Of a DNA stretch of 43,350 nt, positions 27,288-37,400 are shown piece after piece. Each line of letters begins with the position of its first letter. Position 1 is the first letter of the stretch. The notes under the pieces are model-generated. The model did no database searches. It was not told where the DNA came from and saw only the letters and a list, made by a program, of their open reading frames with translations. The stretch comes from an uncultured Clostridia bacterium (lineage in GTDB: Bacteria; Bacillota; Clostridia; UBA1381). The stretch is from NCBI GenBank assembly GCA_944393255.1, contig CALXZP010000013.1:1-43350 (forward strand), read 5' to 3'. Position numbers and translations under genes: made by a program.

Positions 27288-29081
27288 ATGAAACGGCTGC
27301 AGCATAAGCTGAAGGAAAAGGCGCTCATATATCTGAATAACAAGTCGCTGATGGTCAAATTCACGATAATATGCGTGTGCAGCATACTGCTTCCGATAAT
27401 CATATCGAGCATCGTGCTTTCGTACAACTTAAATAAAAGCATGTATGTTAGGGAGATGGATAATCTGAATTTTGTTGTTCAGAGCGTAAAGTCCGAGACA
27501 AAAAATATTTTTGACGACGCCGTAGCGGTGGGAAACGTTATAGCTTACGATCCTACTGTGATAGAGATGGGAAGCAGATACTTCAAGTCTGAGCTGGAGT
27601 ATTATGATTATGTAACGGACAATAACCTTAAGAGTTATTACGGTACGTATATCGTGCAGAAGCCCGGCATAGACGACGTTAAGGTATACCTCAGCAACCA
27701 TACTGTCCTAAGCGGCGGCATAGTCTGTAAGCTCACAGAGGAGGAGCGGGAAAGCGGCTGGTACAAGGCGATAGAAGCGGCTGAAAAGGATATGATCCTG
27801 TGCAGAGACAACTATCTCACGCAGTCTGAGAGTGAAAAAACGGAAGCTATTTATACCGACGGACTCTCTGTAGTGCGCAGGCTCTATAAGGGGAATGCGA
27901 GCGGAGCGATAGGCTATGTCAGGGTCAGCATAAATATGATAGTGCTTAAAAAGGCCCTCAACCGCGGCGTAGATTATATGCGGTTCTATATGGTCAACGA
28001 GGGCGGCGGGTATATGTATGATCCGAAGAAAAACGCATTTTACAGCGACCTTGATCATATAGGTGAGATAGAGGCGGATAAGAATAATATAACCGTTGAT
28101 TCCGGATTTACAGAGGATTCTTATCTCGGCGACTGGAAGATCGTAGGCGTATACGACAGGAGCCGCATACTGCAGAAGCAGTTTCTCAGCATACTGCTCG
28201 TTATGGCGTCCACTCTGGCGATAGCGGCGGCTGCGCTCGGGGTGGTCTATATCATATACCGCTCATATAACGACAGGATCTCAAAGCTCATCGTTTCAAT
28301 GAAGGATGCGGAAAAAGAGAAGTTTACACCGGTAGAAGGCATCGTTGGGAATGACGAGGTGGGAAAGCTCACAAGCAGCTATAACCATATGATAAATAAA
28401 ATAAACGTGCTCATAAACGATGTGTACAAGCTGGAGACTAAAAATAAAAGCATAGAGGTCGAAAAGGTCAGGGCGGAGCTTAGGTATCTGCAAAGCCAAG
28501 TTGATCCGCACTTTATTTTCAATGTGCTAAACGCCATGCTTGTCGTTTCGGTAAAGGACGGATATAATGAGATAGTTCCGCAGATATCGGGACTGGCAAA
28601 GATGCTCAGGCGGCTTCTTGACTGGTCGGACGACAGCGAGCCGTTATCAAAGGAGCTGGGCTTTATTGAAATATATCTGAGCCTGGAAAAGTTCCGTTTC
28701 GGAGATAAATTCAATTATGAGATAAACGTTAAAAACGGTGCGGAGGAATGCAGCGTGCCGAAGATGATAGTCCAGCCGATAATAGAGAATGCGTGCCGCC
28801 ACGGTCTGCAGGGCGTTACAAGGGACAGGCTTCTTGTTATAGAGGCCGATCTTTGCGGCAATGTGCTTTCGGTCAGGGTGAAGGACAACGGAAAAGGCAT
28901 ACCGGCTCAAAAGCTGATTGAGCTCAGAGAGGGACTTGCGGAGGAGGACTTTGCCGGACATATAGGCATGAAAAACGTTTACAGGCGGCTGAAGCTGTAT
29001 TTCGGCGACAGAGCGGATATGAGCATAAGCTCAGAGGAAAACAGCGGAACAGAGATAATAATAACGATAGATTATAACTGA
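27288..29081 (+). CDS. YesM-type sensor histidine kinase
   Basis: 597 residues from ATG 27288. GTG 27279 overlaps the previous stop and lies within the AAAAAGGGG ribosome site, so it is less likely. A transmembrane segment near residues 20-45 and a second near 295-325 flank a roughly 250-residue extracellular sensor. A HAMP-like linker leads to the PF06580 kinase core with the phospho-acceptor His408 in QSQVDPHFIFN, an N-box PIIENACRHG and a G-box KDNGKGIP. Kinases of this group commonly sense sugars or oligosaccharides outside the cell and act with AraC-type regulators. Its start lies 5 bp after the first regulator gene, so the two are co-transcribed. The ligand is probably a xylan fragment (inferred from context). 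Confidence 0.93.
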   Translation: MKRLQHKLKEKALIYLNNKSLMVKFTIICVCSILLPIIISSIVLSYNLNKSMYVREMDNLNFVVQSVKSETKNIFDDAVAVGNVIAYDPTVIEMGSRYFKSELEYYDYVTDNNLKSYYGTYIVQKPGIDDVKVYLSNHTVLSGGIVCKLTEEERESGWYKAIEAAEKDMILCRDNYLTQSESEKTEAIYTDGLSVVRRLYKGNASGAIGYVRVSINMIVLKKALNRGVDYMRFYMVNEGGGYMYDPKKNAFYSDLDHIGEIEADKNNITVDSGFTEDSYLGDWKIVGVYDRSRILQKQFLSILLVMASTLAIAAAALGVVYIIYRSYNDRISKLIVSMKDAEKEKFTPVEGIVGNDEVGKLTSSYNHMINKINVLINDVYKLETKNKSIEVEKVRAELRYLQSQVDPHFIFNVLNAMLVVSVKDGYNEIVPQISGLAKMLRRLLDWSDDSEPLSKELGFIEIYLSLEKFRFGDKFNYEINVKNGAEECSVPKMIVQPIIENACRHGLQGVTRDRLLVIEADLCGNVLSVRVKDNGKGIPAQKLIELREGLAEEDFAGHIGMKNVYRRLKLYFGDRADMSISSEENSGTEIIITIDYN

Positions 29082-29180
29082 TCCGGTATACGGATGGGAC
29101 ATGCAAGGCGGCGGCTTCTGGAGCGGCGGAGCGCCGCATATGTAAAAAAACGATATGGAAGATTGGGAGGGGTGCGTTTT

Positions 29181-30614
29181 ATGTATAAAGTATTGGTTGC
29201 CGACGACGAACCGTATGTTATCGAGGGTCTGGATATAATGATAGACTGGAAAGGACACGGATTTGAGATAGCCGGCAGAGCATATTCGGGAACAGAGGCG
29301 CTGAAAATATTTGAAGAGCTGGAGCCGGATCTGGTGGTGGCGGATATAAACATGCCGGGCATGGACGGTCTCGATCTCGTAGAAAAGCTCGTGAAGGGCG
29401 GGTATAAGGGAGAGATAATCATCCTTACGGGTTACACGGAGGTCGAATATGCACGGCGCGCCATGACGTACGGGGTAAAATATTTCATAAATAAGCCTGT
29501 GGACGAAGAGGAGTTTTACGACGCGCTCGAATCCGTAAAAACAAGTCTTGATAAAAAAAGAATGCTGAGCGGCAATATAGGGATGAGCGAGGCTATTGCA
29601 GCGGCAAGGAGAAGGAGCATTTTAAGCGGTGAAGATCCCGAGCATATCGCCGGCGGCGTGATGATACTGCATGTCGGAAGCGATGATATAAACGAGAGCA
29701 TATTTCCCGAAAACGTTTATATTTATGACAGGTATGCCGGGATTGTAAGCCTTGTTATATGCAATACGGATGATTTTGAGCGTACAGCCGGCGAGCTGTT
29801 TGAAAAAGTGAAGCAGATCAAACCGGAGGTGACCGGCGTACGCCGGATCATGGACGGATGCAGTATCGCGCAGTGCGTGGAAGCGGCCGCAAAAAGTCTT
29901 ATGTGCAGGCTGCACGTTGAGAAAGGCAGGCTGTATGATGCGGCGGAGCCGGGCGGGAGGAGCATCAGCCCGATAGAAATAGCCGACTATGCAGACAGGG
30001 TAGTCGGAAGGACTGAGCTGTGCGATAAAAAGGGCGCGGAAGCTGAGGCTGAAAAGATGTTCGTGATGCTGGAGGACAGCAGAGACCCGATCGCATATGC
30101 AATGATATTCACCTCGTACCTGCTTGTCAGGATAAACAAGCTCATACTTAAAAACGGCGGAACTCCGTACGATCCCTCGGGCGATACGGTAGATTTCAAT
30201 AACAGGGGGACAGTATGGCTGGATCAGTATTACCGTATGGTCCGGAATATGTGCGGTATAGCTGTAAAAGAGATAAACAGGCATAAAGCGGAGACGGACG
30301 GACATGCTTTCAATGTGGTAGAAAAATATATAAAGGAGCATTTCAAGGAACAGATAGTTATACAGGATATGGCGCGGCAGCTGTATACGAGCCCGGGATA
30401 TCTGGGCACGATGTTTGCAAGGCAGGTCGGAGTCAGCATAAAGGAATATCTGCATACGCTGAGGATGGAGGAAGCGGTAAAGCTGATGACCGAGACAAAC
30501 ATGTCCTTAAGCGAGATAGCATACGACGTCGGATACAATAACTACAATAATTTTTATCATCATTTTGAACGTTTCTTCGGTATGACTCCCAGAGAATACA
30601 AGGATGCTCTTTGA
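29181..30614 (+). CDS. Second AraC-type response regulator (YesN-like)
   Basis: 477 residues from ATG 29181, preceded by GGGAGGGG; the longer frame from 29094 has no ribosome site. A receiver domain (about 1-120) has VADDE, phosphoacceptor Asp55 in VVADINMPGMDG and the NKPV lysine. The C-terminal AraC-type DNA-binding region (about 385-477) carries YTSPGYLGTMFARQVG and IAYDVGYNNYNNFYHHF. It is a diverged paralogue of the regulator at 25780 and lies 99 bp after the kinase gene, giving a regulator-kinase-regulator order. It may share the kinase or answer one encoded elsewhere. It immediately precedes the P3 promoter of the importer operon, which makes it a good candidate activator of that operon. 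Confidence 0.92.
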   Translation: MYKVLVADDEPYVIEGLDIMIDWKGHGFEIAGRAYSGTEALKIFEELEPDLVVADINMPGMDGLDLVEKLVKGGYKGEIIILTGYTEVEYARRAMTYGVKYFINKPVDEEEFYDALESVKTSLDKKRMLSGNIGMSEAIAAARRRSILSGEDPEHIAGGVMILHVGSDDINESIFPENVYIYDRYAGIVSLVICNTDDFERTAGELFEKVKQIKPEVTGVRRIMDGCSIAQCVEAAAKSLMCRLHVEKGRLYDAAEPGGRSISPIEIADYADRVVGRTELCDKKGAEAEAEKMFVMLEDSRDPIAYAMIFTSYLLVRINKLILKNGGTPYDPSGDTVDFNNRGTVWLDQYYRMVRNMCGIAVKEINRHKAETDGHAFNVVEKYIKEHFKEQIVIQDMARQLYTSPGYLGTMFARQVGVSIKEYLHTLRMEEAVKLMTETNMSLSEIAYDVGYNNYNNFYHHFERFFGMTPREYKDAL

Positions 30615-30711
30615 TGCGGAAGGCTGTTATTGAGAAAAACTGGATCTGAAATTTGTATAAAACATTATATAAATTTAAATAATATCATTTTTTACTATAT
30701 ATTTTTATTAT

Positions 30712-30748
30712 TTTGATAATTTAAATATGAGAGAAAAACCTGTATAAT
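30712..30748 (+). promoter_or_regulatory. Promoter P3 with TTTGATAATTT box
   Basis: TTTGATAATTT (30712-30722), 20 bp, TATAAT (30743-30748). The -35 position reads TTTAAA (30720-30725), 17 bp from the -10. The start point would be near 30755, giving a leader of about 40 nt before the solute-binding protein. The 11-bp box is identical to that of P2, although the flanking sequence differs. Confidence 0.75.
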
Positions 30749-30794
30749 ATATATATAAGTTACACGAAAACAAAAATAAGGAGGTAATCTTTCA

Positions 30795-32444
30795 ATGAAA
30801 AAAATGTTTAAACGGATCCTTGCAGGATCGCTTGCTGCTGCTGCGGCAGTATCGATGACAGCATGCTCAAACGATACCAAAACAACAGAAGGCGGAACGC
30901 AGAAGCACTTTTCGGTATTTATAACCGGATCTACTGAGGAGCCTTCGGATGACAACAAGCTCATGAAGAAGATCGAGGAGGAGCTCGGCTACACGTTTGA
31001 TTTCGAGTATCTCGTAGGAAACGAAGCTGAAAAGGTAGGCGTTATGATCGCCGGCGGCGATTATCCGGACATTGTTTCGTGCGGAGACAACACCTTTGTT
31101 CAGGCAGGAGCGCTCACACCGCTTGATGAGTACATATCAGAGGAAAAGACGCCGAACATATGGAGACATATAAAGGACTGCTACAATAAGCTCTGCTATG
31201 AGGGCGACGGTCACCTTTATGTTATCCCGGCATACGGTTTGTTCGACGGTCCGGAAACAGACGGCGTTTATCAGGGCCCGGCGTTCTGGATACAGAAGGC
31301 GGTTCTTGCCGATGCGGGCTATCCGGAGGTAAAAACGCTTGATGAGTATTTTGAGCTCATAGAGAACTATCAGGCAAAAAATCCGACGATAAACGGTATG
31401 TCCACTATCGGATTTGAGATCCTTGCGACGACCGGCTTTGAATGGGTGCTCACAACAGCGCCGAACTATCTTGACGGAAACCCGAACGACGGCGACGTAA
31501 AGGTGGATAAGGAAACATACGATGCTGAGATATATGCAAACTCCGATTTTGCAAAGAGATATTTCAAGAAGCTCAGCGAGGAATATGCAAAGGGTATAAT
31601 CGACCCCGAAGCGTTCACACAGAACAAGGATCAGTACATTTCAAAGATCTCATCGGGACGCGTTCTCGGAATGTTCGATCAGCACTGGGTATTCCAGCCG
31701 GCTGAGCAGAGCCTTACGACACAGCAGCTCTATGAGCGCCAGTATGTTCCGCTCCCGCTCGTATTTGACGAGGGCACAGAGCCTTGGTACAGAACAGAGC
31801 CGTATGAGCAGGTAGGTCAGGGCTACGGTATATCGGTAAGCTGCGAAGACCCCGAGGCTGTAGTACAGATGTTTGAAACGTTCCTTTCGGAAGAATGGCA
31901 GAAGCTGTTCCAGTGGGGCGTTGAAGGCGAAGACTATATGGTAGATGAAAACGGAAGATATTACAGAACACCTGAGCAGCGCACACAGCAGGACGACCCT
32001 GTTTGGAAGGCTCAGAACAAGATGAACGCATTCTTCTATAATCTTCCCAAGATCCAGGGCTCGTACACAGACGGCAACGGTGCAAGCGCCGGCGCTCAGC
32101 AGGAGGAATTCGAGGCTTCATTGGTCGATTACGATAAGGAATTCCTTGCTAAGTACGGCAAAAAGAACTGGATGGAATTTTTGAACACACCGCCGGAGAA
32201 CCCGGTTTACTTCCCGGCATGGAATATAGATAAGGTGGATGGCTCTGACGCGGACTATGCTAACCAGAAGCTGACAGACCTTGCGGTAAGATATCTGCCG
32301 AGACTTATAATGTCAGACGCAGGCACGTTCGACTCGGTATGGAATGAATACTGCGCGGAGATCGATAATGTTGACGTTCAGGCATACGAGGACAGAATGA
32401 ATGAAGTGATCGATTGGCGAGTTGAAAACTGGGCACAGGATTGA
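30795..32444 (+). CDS. ABC importer solute-binding lipoprotein (CUT1, LplA/YtcQ-like)
   Basis: 549 residues. A lipoprotein signal peptide ends in MTAC with Cys24 as the lipidation site, anchoring the protein to the outer face of the membrane. The rest fits a family-1 extracellular sugar-binding protein of the large type (about 500-560 residues) that pairs with LplB- and YtcP-like permeases. These receptors bind oligosaccharides; in this setting xylo- or aldouronic oligosaccharides are the likely ligands (inferred). The ribosome site AAGGAGG lies well placed before ATG 30795. It is first in the P3 operon. A strong hairpin between it and the permease gene probably keeps receptor mRNA more abundant than permease mRNA. 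Confidence 0.92.
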   Translation: MKKMFKRILAGSLAAAAAVSMTACSNDTKTTEGGTQKHFSVFITGSTEEPSDDNKLMKKIEEELGYTFDFEYLVGNEAEKVGVMIAGGDYPDIVSCGDNTFVQAGALTPLDEYISEEKTPNIWRHIKDCYNKLCYEGDGHLYVIPAYGLFDGPETDGVYQGPAFWIQKAVLADAGYPEVKTLDEYFELIENYQAKNPTINGMSTIGFEILATTGFEWVLTTAPNYLDGNPNDGDVKVDKETYDAEIYANSDFAKRYFKKLSEEYAKGIIDPEAFTQNKDQYISKISSGRVLGMFDQHWVFQPAEQSLTTQQLYERQYVPLPLVFDEGTEPWYRTEPYEQVGQGYGISVSCEDPEAVVQMFETFLSEEWQKLFQWGVEGEDYMVDENGRYYRTPEQRTQQDDPVWKAQNKMNAFFYNLPKIQGSYTDGNGASAGAQQEEFEASLVDYDKEFLAKYGKKNWMEFLNTPPENPVYFPAWNIDKVDGSDADYANQKLTDLAVRYLPRLIMSDAGTFDSVWNEYCAEIDNVDVQAYEDRMNEVIDWRVENWAQD

Positions 32445-32462
32445 TCAATGATTAAAGCTTAG

Positions 32463-32493
32463 GATACGGAACGGCATGAAGCCGTTCCGTATC
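32463..32493 (+). promoter_or_regulatory. Hairpin between receptor and permease genes
   Basis: A perfect 13-bp inverted repeat (32463-32475 with 32481-32493) closes a 5-nt loop. There is no T-run. Such elements after a binding-protein gene often stabilise the upstream mRNA end, giving excess receptor over permease; that role is inferred here. Confidence 0.65.
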
Positions 32494-32520
32494 TCTCAAA
32501 TATGAAAGGATGTGTTATCA

Positions 32521-33471
32521 GTGCGTGCTGTGGCAAAGACGGCAAATAAGCCCGGAAACAAAAAAAGCTTCTGGCAAAAATGTTTACAGCAAAAAACCTT
32601 GATCTTCATGTCGCTGCCTTTGGTGCTTTTGAAAATCTTGTTTGCTTACGTACCCCTGTTAGGCTGGGTAATGGCGTTCCAGAATTACAAGCCTGCAAAG
32701 AGCTTTTTCGATCAGGACTGGGCTGGACTTGCAAAATTTGAATTTTTGTTTAAAGACGCCGTATTTCTTCGTGATATAAGAAATACTCTTGCTATGAGCC
32801 TTATAAACCTGGTTCTCGGTTTCGTAACGGCAATACTTCTTGCGCTGCTTTTAAACGAGATCAAAAACGTGGTTTTCAAAAGGACCATACAGACTATCTC
32901 ATACATGCCCCACTTCCTGTCATGGGTAATAGTTGCGGGCATAGTCCAGAACGTTCTTTCTACCGACAGCGGTATCGTGAACGATATTTTGCTCAGGATA
33001 GGTGCTATCGATTCATCGATAAACTTCTTAGGAGAACCTAAATATTTCTGGGGAATTGTGGGAGCGTCCAACGTATGGAAAGAGGTCGGATGGAACACTA
33101 TCATCTATCTCGCCTCTATGAGCGCCATCGACCCGTCTCTCTATGAGGCTGCTGAGATGGACGGCGCGGGCAGATTTAACAAGATACTGCATGTAACTCT
33201 TCCCGCGATAAAGAGTACGTTCATAATCCTGCTCATAATGAATATAGGAAATATTCTCAATGCAGGTTTTGAGGTACAGTACCTGCTCGGAAACGGCCCG
33301 ATCCAGGACGTATCTGAGACTATCGACATATTCGTTCTTAAGTATGGTATGCAGAAAAACGACTATGCTCTCGGAACAGCGGCAGGTATATTCAAGAGCG
33401 TTATCAGCGTTATCCTTGTATTCGGTGCGAACTGGATCTCCGGTAAGCTGGGCGAAGATAAGCTTGTATAG
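32521..33471 (+). CDS. ABC sugar transporter permease (LplB/YteP-like)
   Basis: 316 residues from GTG 32521. AAGGA (32506-32510) lies 10 nt upstream; the GTG at 32512 is too close to that site to be used. The protein has a cytoplasmic N-terminus and about six hydrophobic segments, and carries the permease EAA loop as EAAEMDGAGRFNKILHVTLP, where the ATPase docks. It forms a heterodimeric channel with the next gene product. No ATPase gene is present in the window, as is usual for this subgroup, which commonly uses a shared MsmX-type ATPase encoded elsewhere. Its stop overlaps the ribosome site of the next gene. Confidence 0.93.
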   Translation: MRAVAKTANKPGNKKSFWQKCLQQKTLIFMSLPLVLLKILFAYVPLLGWVMAFQNYKPAKSFFDQDWAGLAKFEFLFKDAVFLRDIRNTLAMSLINLVLGFVTAILLALLLNEIKNVVFKRTIQTISYMPHFLSWVIVAGIVQNVLSTDSGIVNDILLRIGAIDSSINFLGEPKYFWGIVGASNVWKEVGWNTIIYLASMSAIDPSLYEAAEMDGAGRFNKILHVTLPAIKSTFIILLIMNIGNILNAGFEVQYLLGNGPIQDVSETIDIFVLKYGMQKNDYALGTAAGIFKSVISVILVFGANWISGKLGEDKLV

Positions 33472-33484
33472 GAGGTTGTGACGG

Positions 33485-34381
33485 ATGAGAATCAAACATA
33501 AAAGCATAGGCGACAGAATATTCGAGCTGTGCAATGGTCTGTTGATGATAATACTCGCCGTTGTTATGCTGTATCCTATCATCAATACGGTAGCGGTCTC
33601 ATTTAACGACGCGACCGATACGCTGCGCGGCGGCATATATATCTGGCCCAGACAGTTTACATGGTATAACTATGAAGTAATATGGCAGACCGCCAATCTC
33701 GGAGTGGCGTTCGGAGTATCGGTGGCAAGGACGGTGATAGCGTCGGCGCTGAACGTATTCCTTACCGCGATGGTAGCGTACACTCTCATAAGACAGGATT
33801 TTGTGCTCAAGAGATTTGTTACGATAATATTCGTATTGACGATGTATGTAAATGCGGGGCTTATACCGGGATATCTTCTTAACAAGAGTCTCGGACTGTT
33901 AAACAACTTCTGGGTATATATCCTGCCCGGTCTTGTAAGCGCGTTCGACCTTATTATAGTTCGTACATATATGAAGTCGATCCCGGGAAGCCTTATCGAG
34001 TCTGCGCAGATAGACGGCGCGGGCGAGTTCAAGATATTCTTAACGGTGATCCTTCCGCTTGCAACTCCTGTTTTGGCAACTGTTGCACTGTTCTGTGCGG
34101 TTGCTCAGTGGAACTCATGGTTTGATACATATATCTACTGCGGCAGTGCAAAAAATCTCACTACCCTGCAGTATGAGCTTATGAAGGCTCTCTCAACCTC
34201 CATGAACCAGAGCGGCAGCACGGCTAACGTACTTAACGCGGATCAGGCTGCCAATCAGGTAACGCCGACGTCTATAAGAGCAGCTATAACGATAGTTGCG
34301 GCTGTGCCGATACTCTGTGTATATCCGTTTTTACAGAAGTATTTCGTACAGGGCATGACGCTCGGAAGCGTAAAAGAATAA
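33485..34381 (+). CDS. ABC sugar transporter permease (LplC/YtcP-like)
   Basis: 298 residues from ATG 33485. GGAGG (33471-33475) overlaps the upstream stop codon, so translation is probably coupled. About six membrane segments are present, and the EAA loop reads ESAQIDGAGEFKIFLTVILP. The chain ends QGMTLGSVKE, a typical end for this subfamily. It is the second half of the import channel for oligosaccharides captured by the lipoprotein at 30795. A 14-bp hairpin lies in the 85-bp gap before the next gene. Confidence 0.94.
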   Translation: MRIKHKSIGDRIFELCNGLLMIILAVVMLYPIINTVAVSFNDATDTLRGGIYIWPRQFTWYNYEVIWQTANLGVAFGVSVARTVIASALNVFLTAMVAYTLIRQDFVLKRFVTIIFVLTMYVNAGLIPGYLLNKSLGLLNNFWVYILPGLVSAFDLIIVRTYMKSIPGSLIESAQIDGAGEFKIFLTVILPLATPVLATVALFCAVAQWNSWFDTYIYCGSAKNLTTLQYELMKALSTSMNQSGSTANVLNADQAANQVTPTSIRAAITIVAAVPILCVYPFLQKYFVQGMTLGSVKE

Positions 34382-34386
34382 CAGAA

Positions 34387-34424
34387 TTTAGGCGTATCAA
34401 TGAAACATTTTTGGTACGCCTAAA
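34387..34424 (+). other. Intercistronic hairpin between importer and surface-protein genes
   Basis: A 14-bp stem (34387-34400 with 34411-34424, one G-U pair) encloses a 10-nt loop. The sequence after it is A-rich, not T-rich, so it is not a standard terminator on this strand. It may set different mRNA levels for the importer and the two surface-protein genes. Confidence 0.55.
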
Positions 34425-34466
34425 AAGGCAATTTGAGAGAATTCAATAAAAGGAAGGGGAAATACG

Positions 34467-37400
34467 GTGAACAGAAAATTAGTTTCCTTTGCAGTGGCTG
34501 CCGCAATGTTCTGCTCGCAGGCTGCAAGCGTGGTTTCTGTCTTTGCGGAAAACACAGGTAATAATGTGTATTCATGCGATTTTTCAAACGAAGGGGATAT
34601 AGCGGCATATACGCTTTATGACAGCGCGAACACGGAGGGGAGCGTTTCTTACGATGAAGAGAACCAAAGACTCTCCGCATCGTTCGGAAGCTCTCACAGC
34701 TGGGCTGACAGCAACGGTATAAAAACGAATATTACGGACAGGCTTAAAAACTGTGCGGCAGGAAGCACGGTAAGCGCATCGGTAAAATTCACATCGACTT
34801 ACTGGAACGATCCTATAGGCAAGGCGAAGCTGTTCCTTGAGGTGACGGACGCCTCCGGCAGCAAGCAAATAATGCTTTGCGAAGGCCCGGAAAGCGTGTC
34901 TGCGAATGATGAGACAGTTACGCTGTCGGGAGAAACGGCAGGATATACCTACAGCAGCGGCGACACGGTCTATCTTTGCGTGACGCAGGGGAGCGGCCTG
35001 CATTATTATGACGATATCTCTGTTTCGGTGGAACAGGGACAAACGTCCGGCAGCATAATTCTTAACGATGATTTTGCTAATGACGATGCGGCAGGATATG
35101 TTGTATACGACAGCGCTAACACCGGCGCTGCGATCTCAGCGGCGGACGGAGCTCTCGGAGCGAAATTCGGCGACGCCGCGCCGTATGACTGGAATGAAAA
35201 GAACGGAGTAAAGAAGGATATAACCTCGCTTGTAAAGAGCGGGATGAAGTACAGCGTATCGGCTGACGTGTACTCCTCCTGGTGGGGCGGAGCTCAGGCA
35301 AAGCTGTTCTTTGAGATAGACAACGGTACGTCTGTATCCCGTGTGGATATAGCCGCGGACGGACTTGACGCTGAAGGCGAGGGAACGGTGAGCCTGTCCG
35401 GAACGGCGGGGCTCAGCTTCAATGACGGAGATAAGGTGTATCTGTGTATAACGCAGAACGCCGGATACCATAAGTACGACAATATAGTAATAAAAACTGA
35501 CGGAACGGCGGAGCCTGTAAATACGCCTCCGGCGAACACGGACGAGCCGGGAACGGTGCTGAACGATAAGTTCGACAGCGGCGATGCGGCAGGATATGTT
35601 GTATACGACAGTGCGAATACGGGCGCTGCGATCGCGGCCGCGGACGGAGTTCTCGGAGCTAATTTCGGGGATCCCGGCTCGCCGTATAACTGGAATGAAA
35701 AGAACGGAGTGAAGAAGGATATAACCTCGCTTGTAAAAAGCGGGTCGAAGTACAGCGTATCGGCTGACGTATATTCCTCCTGGTGGGGCGGAGCTCAGGC
35801 AAAGCTGTTCTTTGAGATAGAAAACGGTACGTCGGTATCCCGCGTGGATATAGCCGCCGACGGACTTGATGCTGAAGGCGAGGGAACGGTGAGTCTGTCC
35901 GGAACCGCAGGCCTGAGATTTAATGAAGGCGATAAGGTATATATTTGCATAACACAGTCTGCGAGCTATCAGAATTATGACAATATACTTATAAAGGAGG
36001 CCGGCACAGCCGAGCCTACGGCGCCGGCGAACACGGACGAGCCGGGAACGGTGCTGAACGATAAGTTCGACAGCGGCGATACAGCCGGATATGTTGTATA
36101 CGACAGCACAAACACGGGCGCTGCGATCTCAGCGGCGGACGGAGTTCTCGGCGCGAATTATGAGGACTCCTGGAAAGAGACAAACGGAGTAAAGAAGGAT
36201 ATAACCTCGCTTGTCGAGAGCGGATCAAAGTACAGTGTATCGGCATATATGACCACCTCCTGGTGGGGCGGGGCTCCGGCCAAGCTGTTTCTTGAGGTAG
36301 CGGGCTCCGGAGGCACAAAGAGGATAGATATTGCAGATGATATGTCCGACGGAGAACAAGGTGGCATAACGCTTTCAGGCAGCGCAGATCTTTGGTTCAG
36401 CGAAGGCGACAGCGTATATCTTTGTATAACGCAGAATGCCGGTTATCATACATATGACAATATAGTGATGAAATATGCAGGCGAAGCCGATCCAGAGCCT
36501 GTCAATACAGACACGCCGAGTGAGGCTCCGACGTTTGAGCCTGTCCCCGAAGACGGCATAATATTCAGCGATGATTTCTCATCGGAGGCTCAGACCGGCG
36601 CATATTCCATCTACGACAGCGGCAATACGACTGCTGGAGCAGGGATAAGTCTTGACGGCGGCGAGCTTGTTGCATCGATGGGAACGGAGAGCTGGAATGC
36701 ATCGAACGGAATAAGACGCGATATAACCGAGTATGCGAAACAGTATATAAGCGGTCTTACATTCGGAGTTCAGCTCAGTCTGACGGCGTTCTGGGGCGAC
36801 GGGAACGATGCGTCCGCCGCGGTATTTTTTGAGACCGTATCGGCTGACGGCTCGTCTTCCGTATCGGAGATAGGCTCGTTTGTGCCGGCCGACGGCTCAG
36901 AGACGGCCGTAATGCGCGGCAGCGCTCAGCTCAGCTATAAGAGCGGCGACAAGGTATATCTCTGCGTAACGCAGATGAGCGGAAACCACAGGTACGACAA
37001 TGTTGTTATGTGGCTTGAAAATCCGAATGAGGAGGGCGTTGTTCCGCTTACATCCGGAACGAGATATACCGGTAAATACTTCCCCGAAAAGGCTGACGCT
37101 GTATTCTCAAACACATTCTCGGGCAATGCGGCGGCTGAGATGGAAAAGTATTATCCGTATAACGATGTTGCATACGGCACGGCTGAGCCGAGAGACGGCG
37201 GCGCGTTCTTCGAGTTCCCCGAGGGCGGAACGGCTGTAAGAGGCGTTGCGGTAGACATAACCGAAGCTATAGAAAACAATATCCCCAACGGCGGCGAGGT
37301 GCGCATAAGCTGCAAAATGCTGCCTTGGTGGTGGTGGGGCTCGGCGAGCATCAAGGTGAGAACGGGCGGTACCGTTTCGGATGTTGCATCGTACACAGCC

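Noticed and set aside
29094..29180. Longer N-terminus for the second response regulator
   Set aside because: Receiver domains start at the MYKVLVADDE segment; the extension is Arg-rich and has no ribosome site, while GGGAGGGG precedes ATG 29181.
35056..36480. CRISPR-like or satellite array
   Set aside because: The repeats are about 497 bp, in frame and encode whole protein modules; they are domain duplications.
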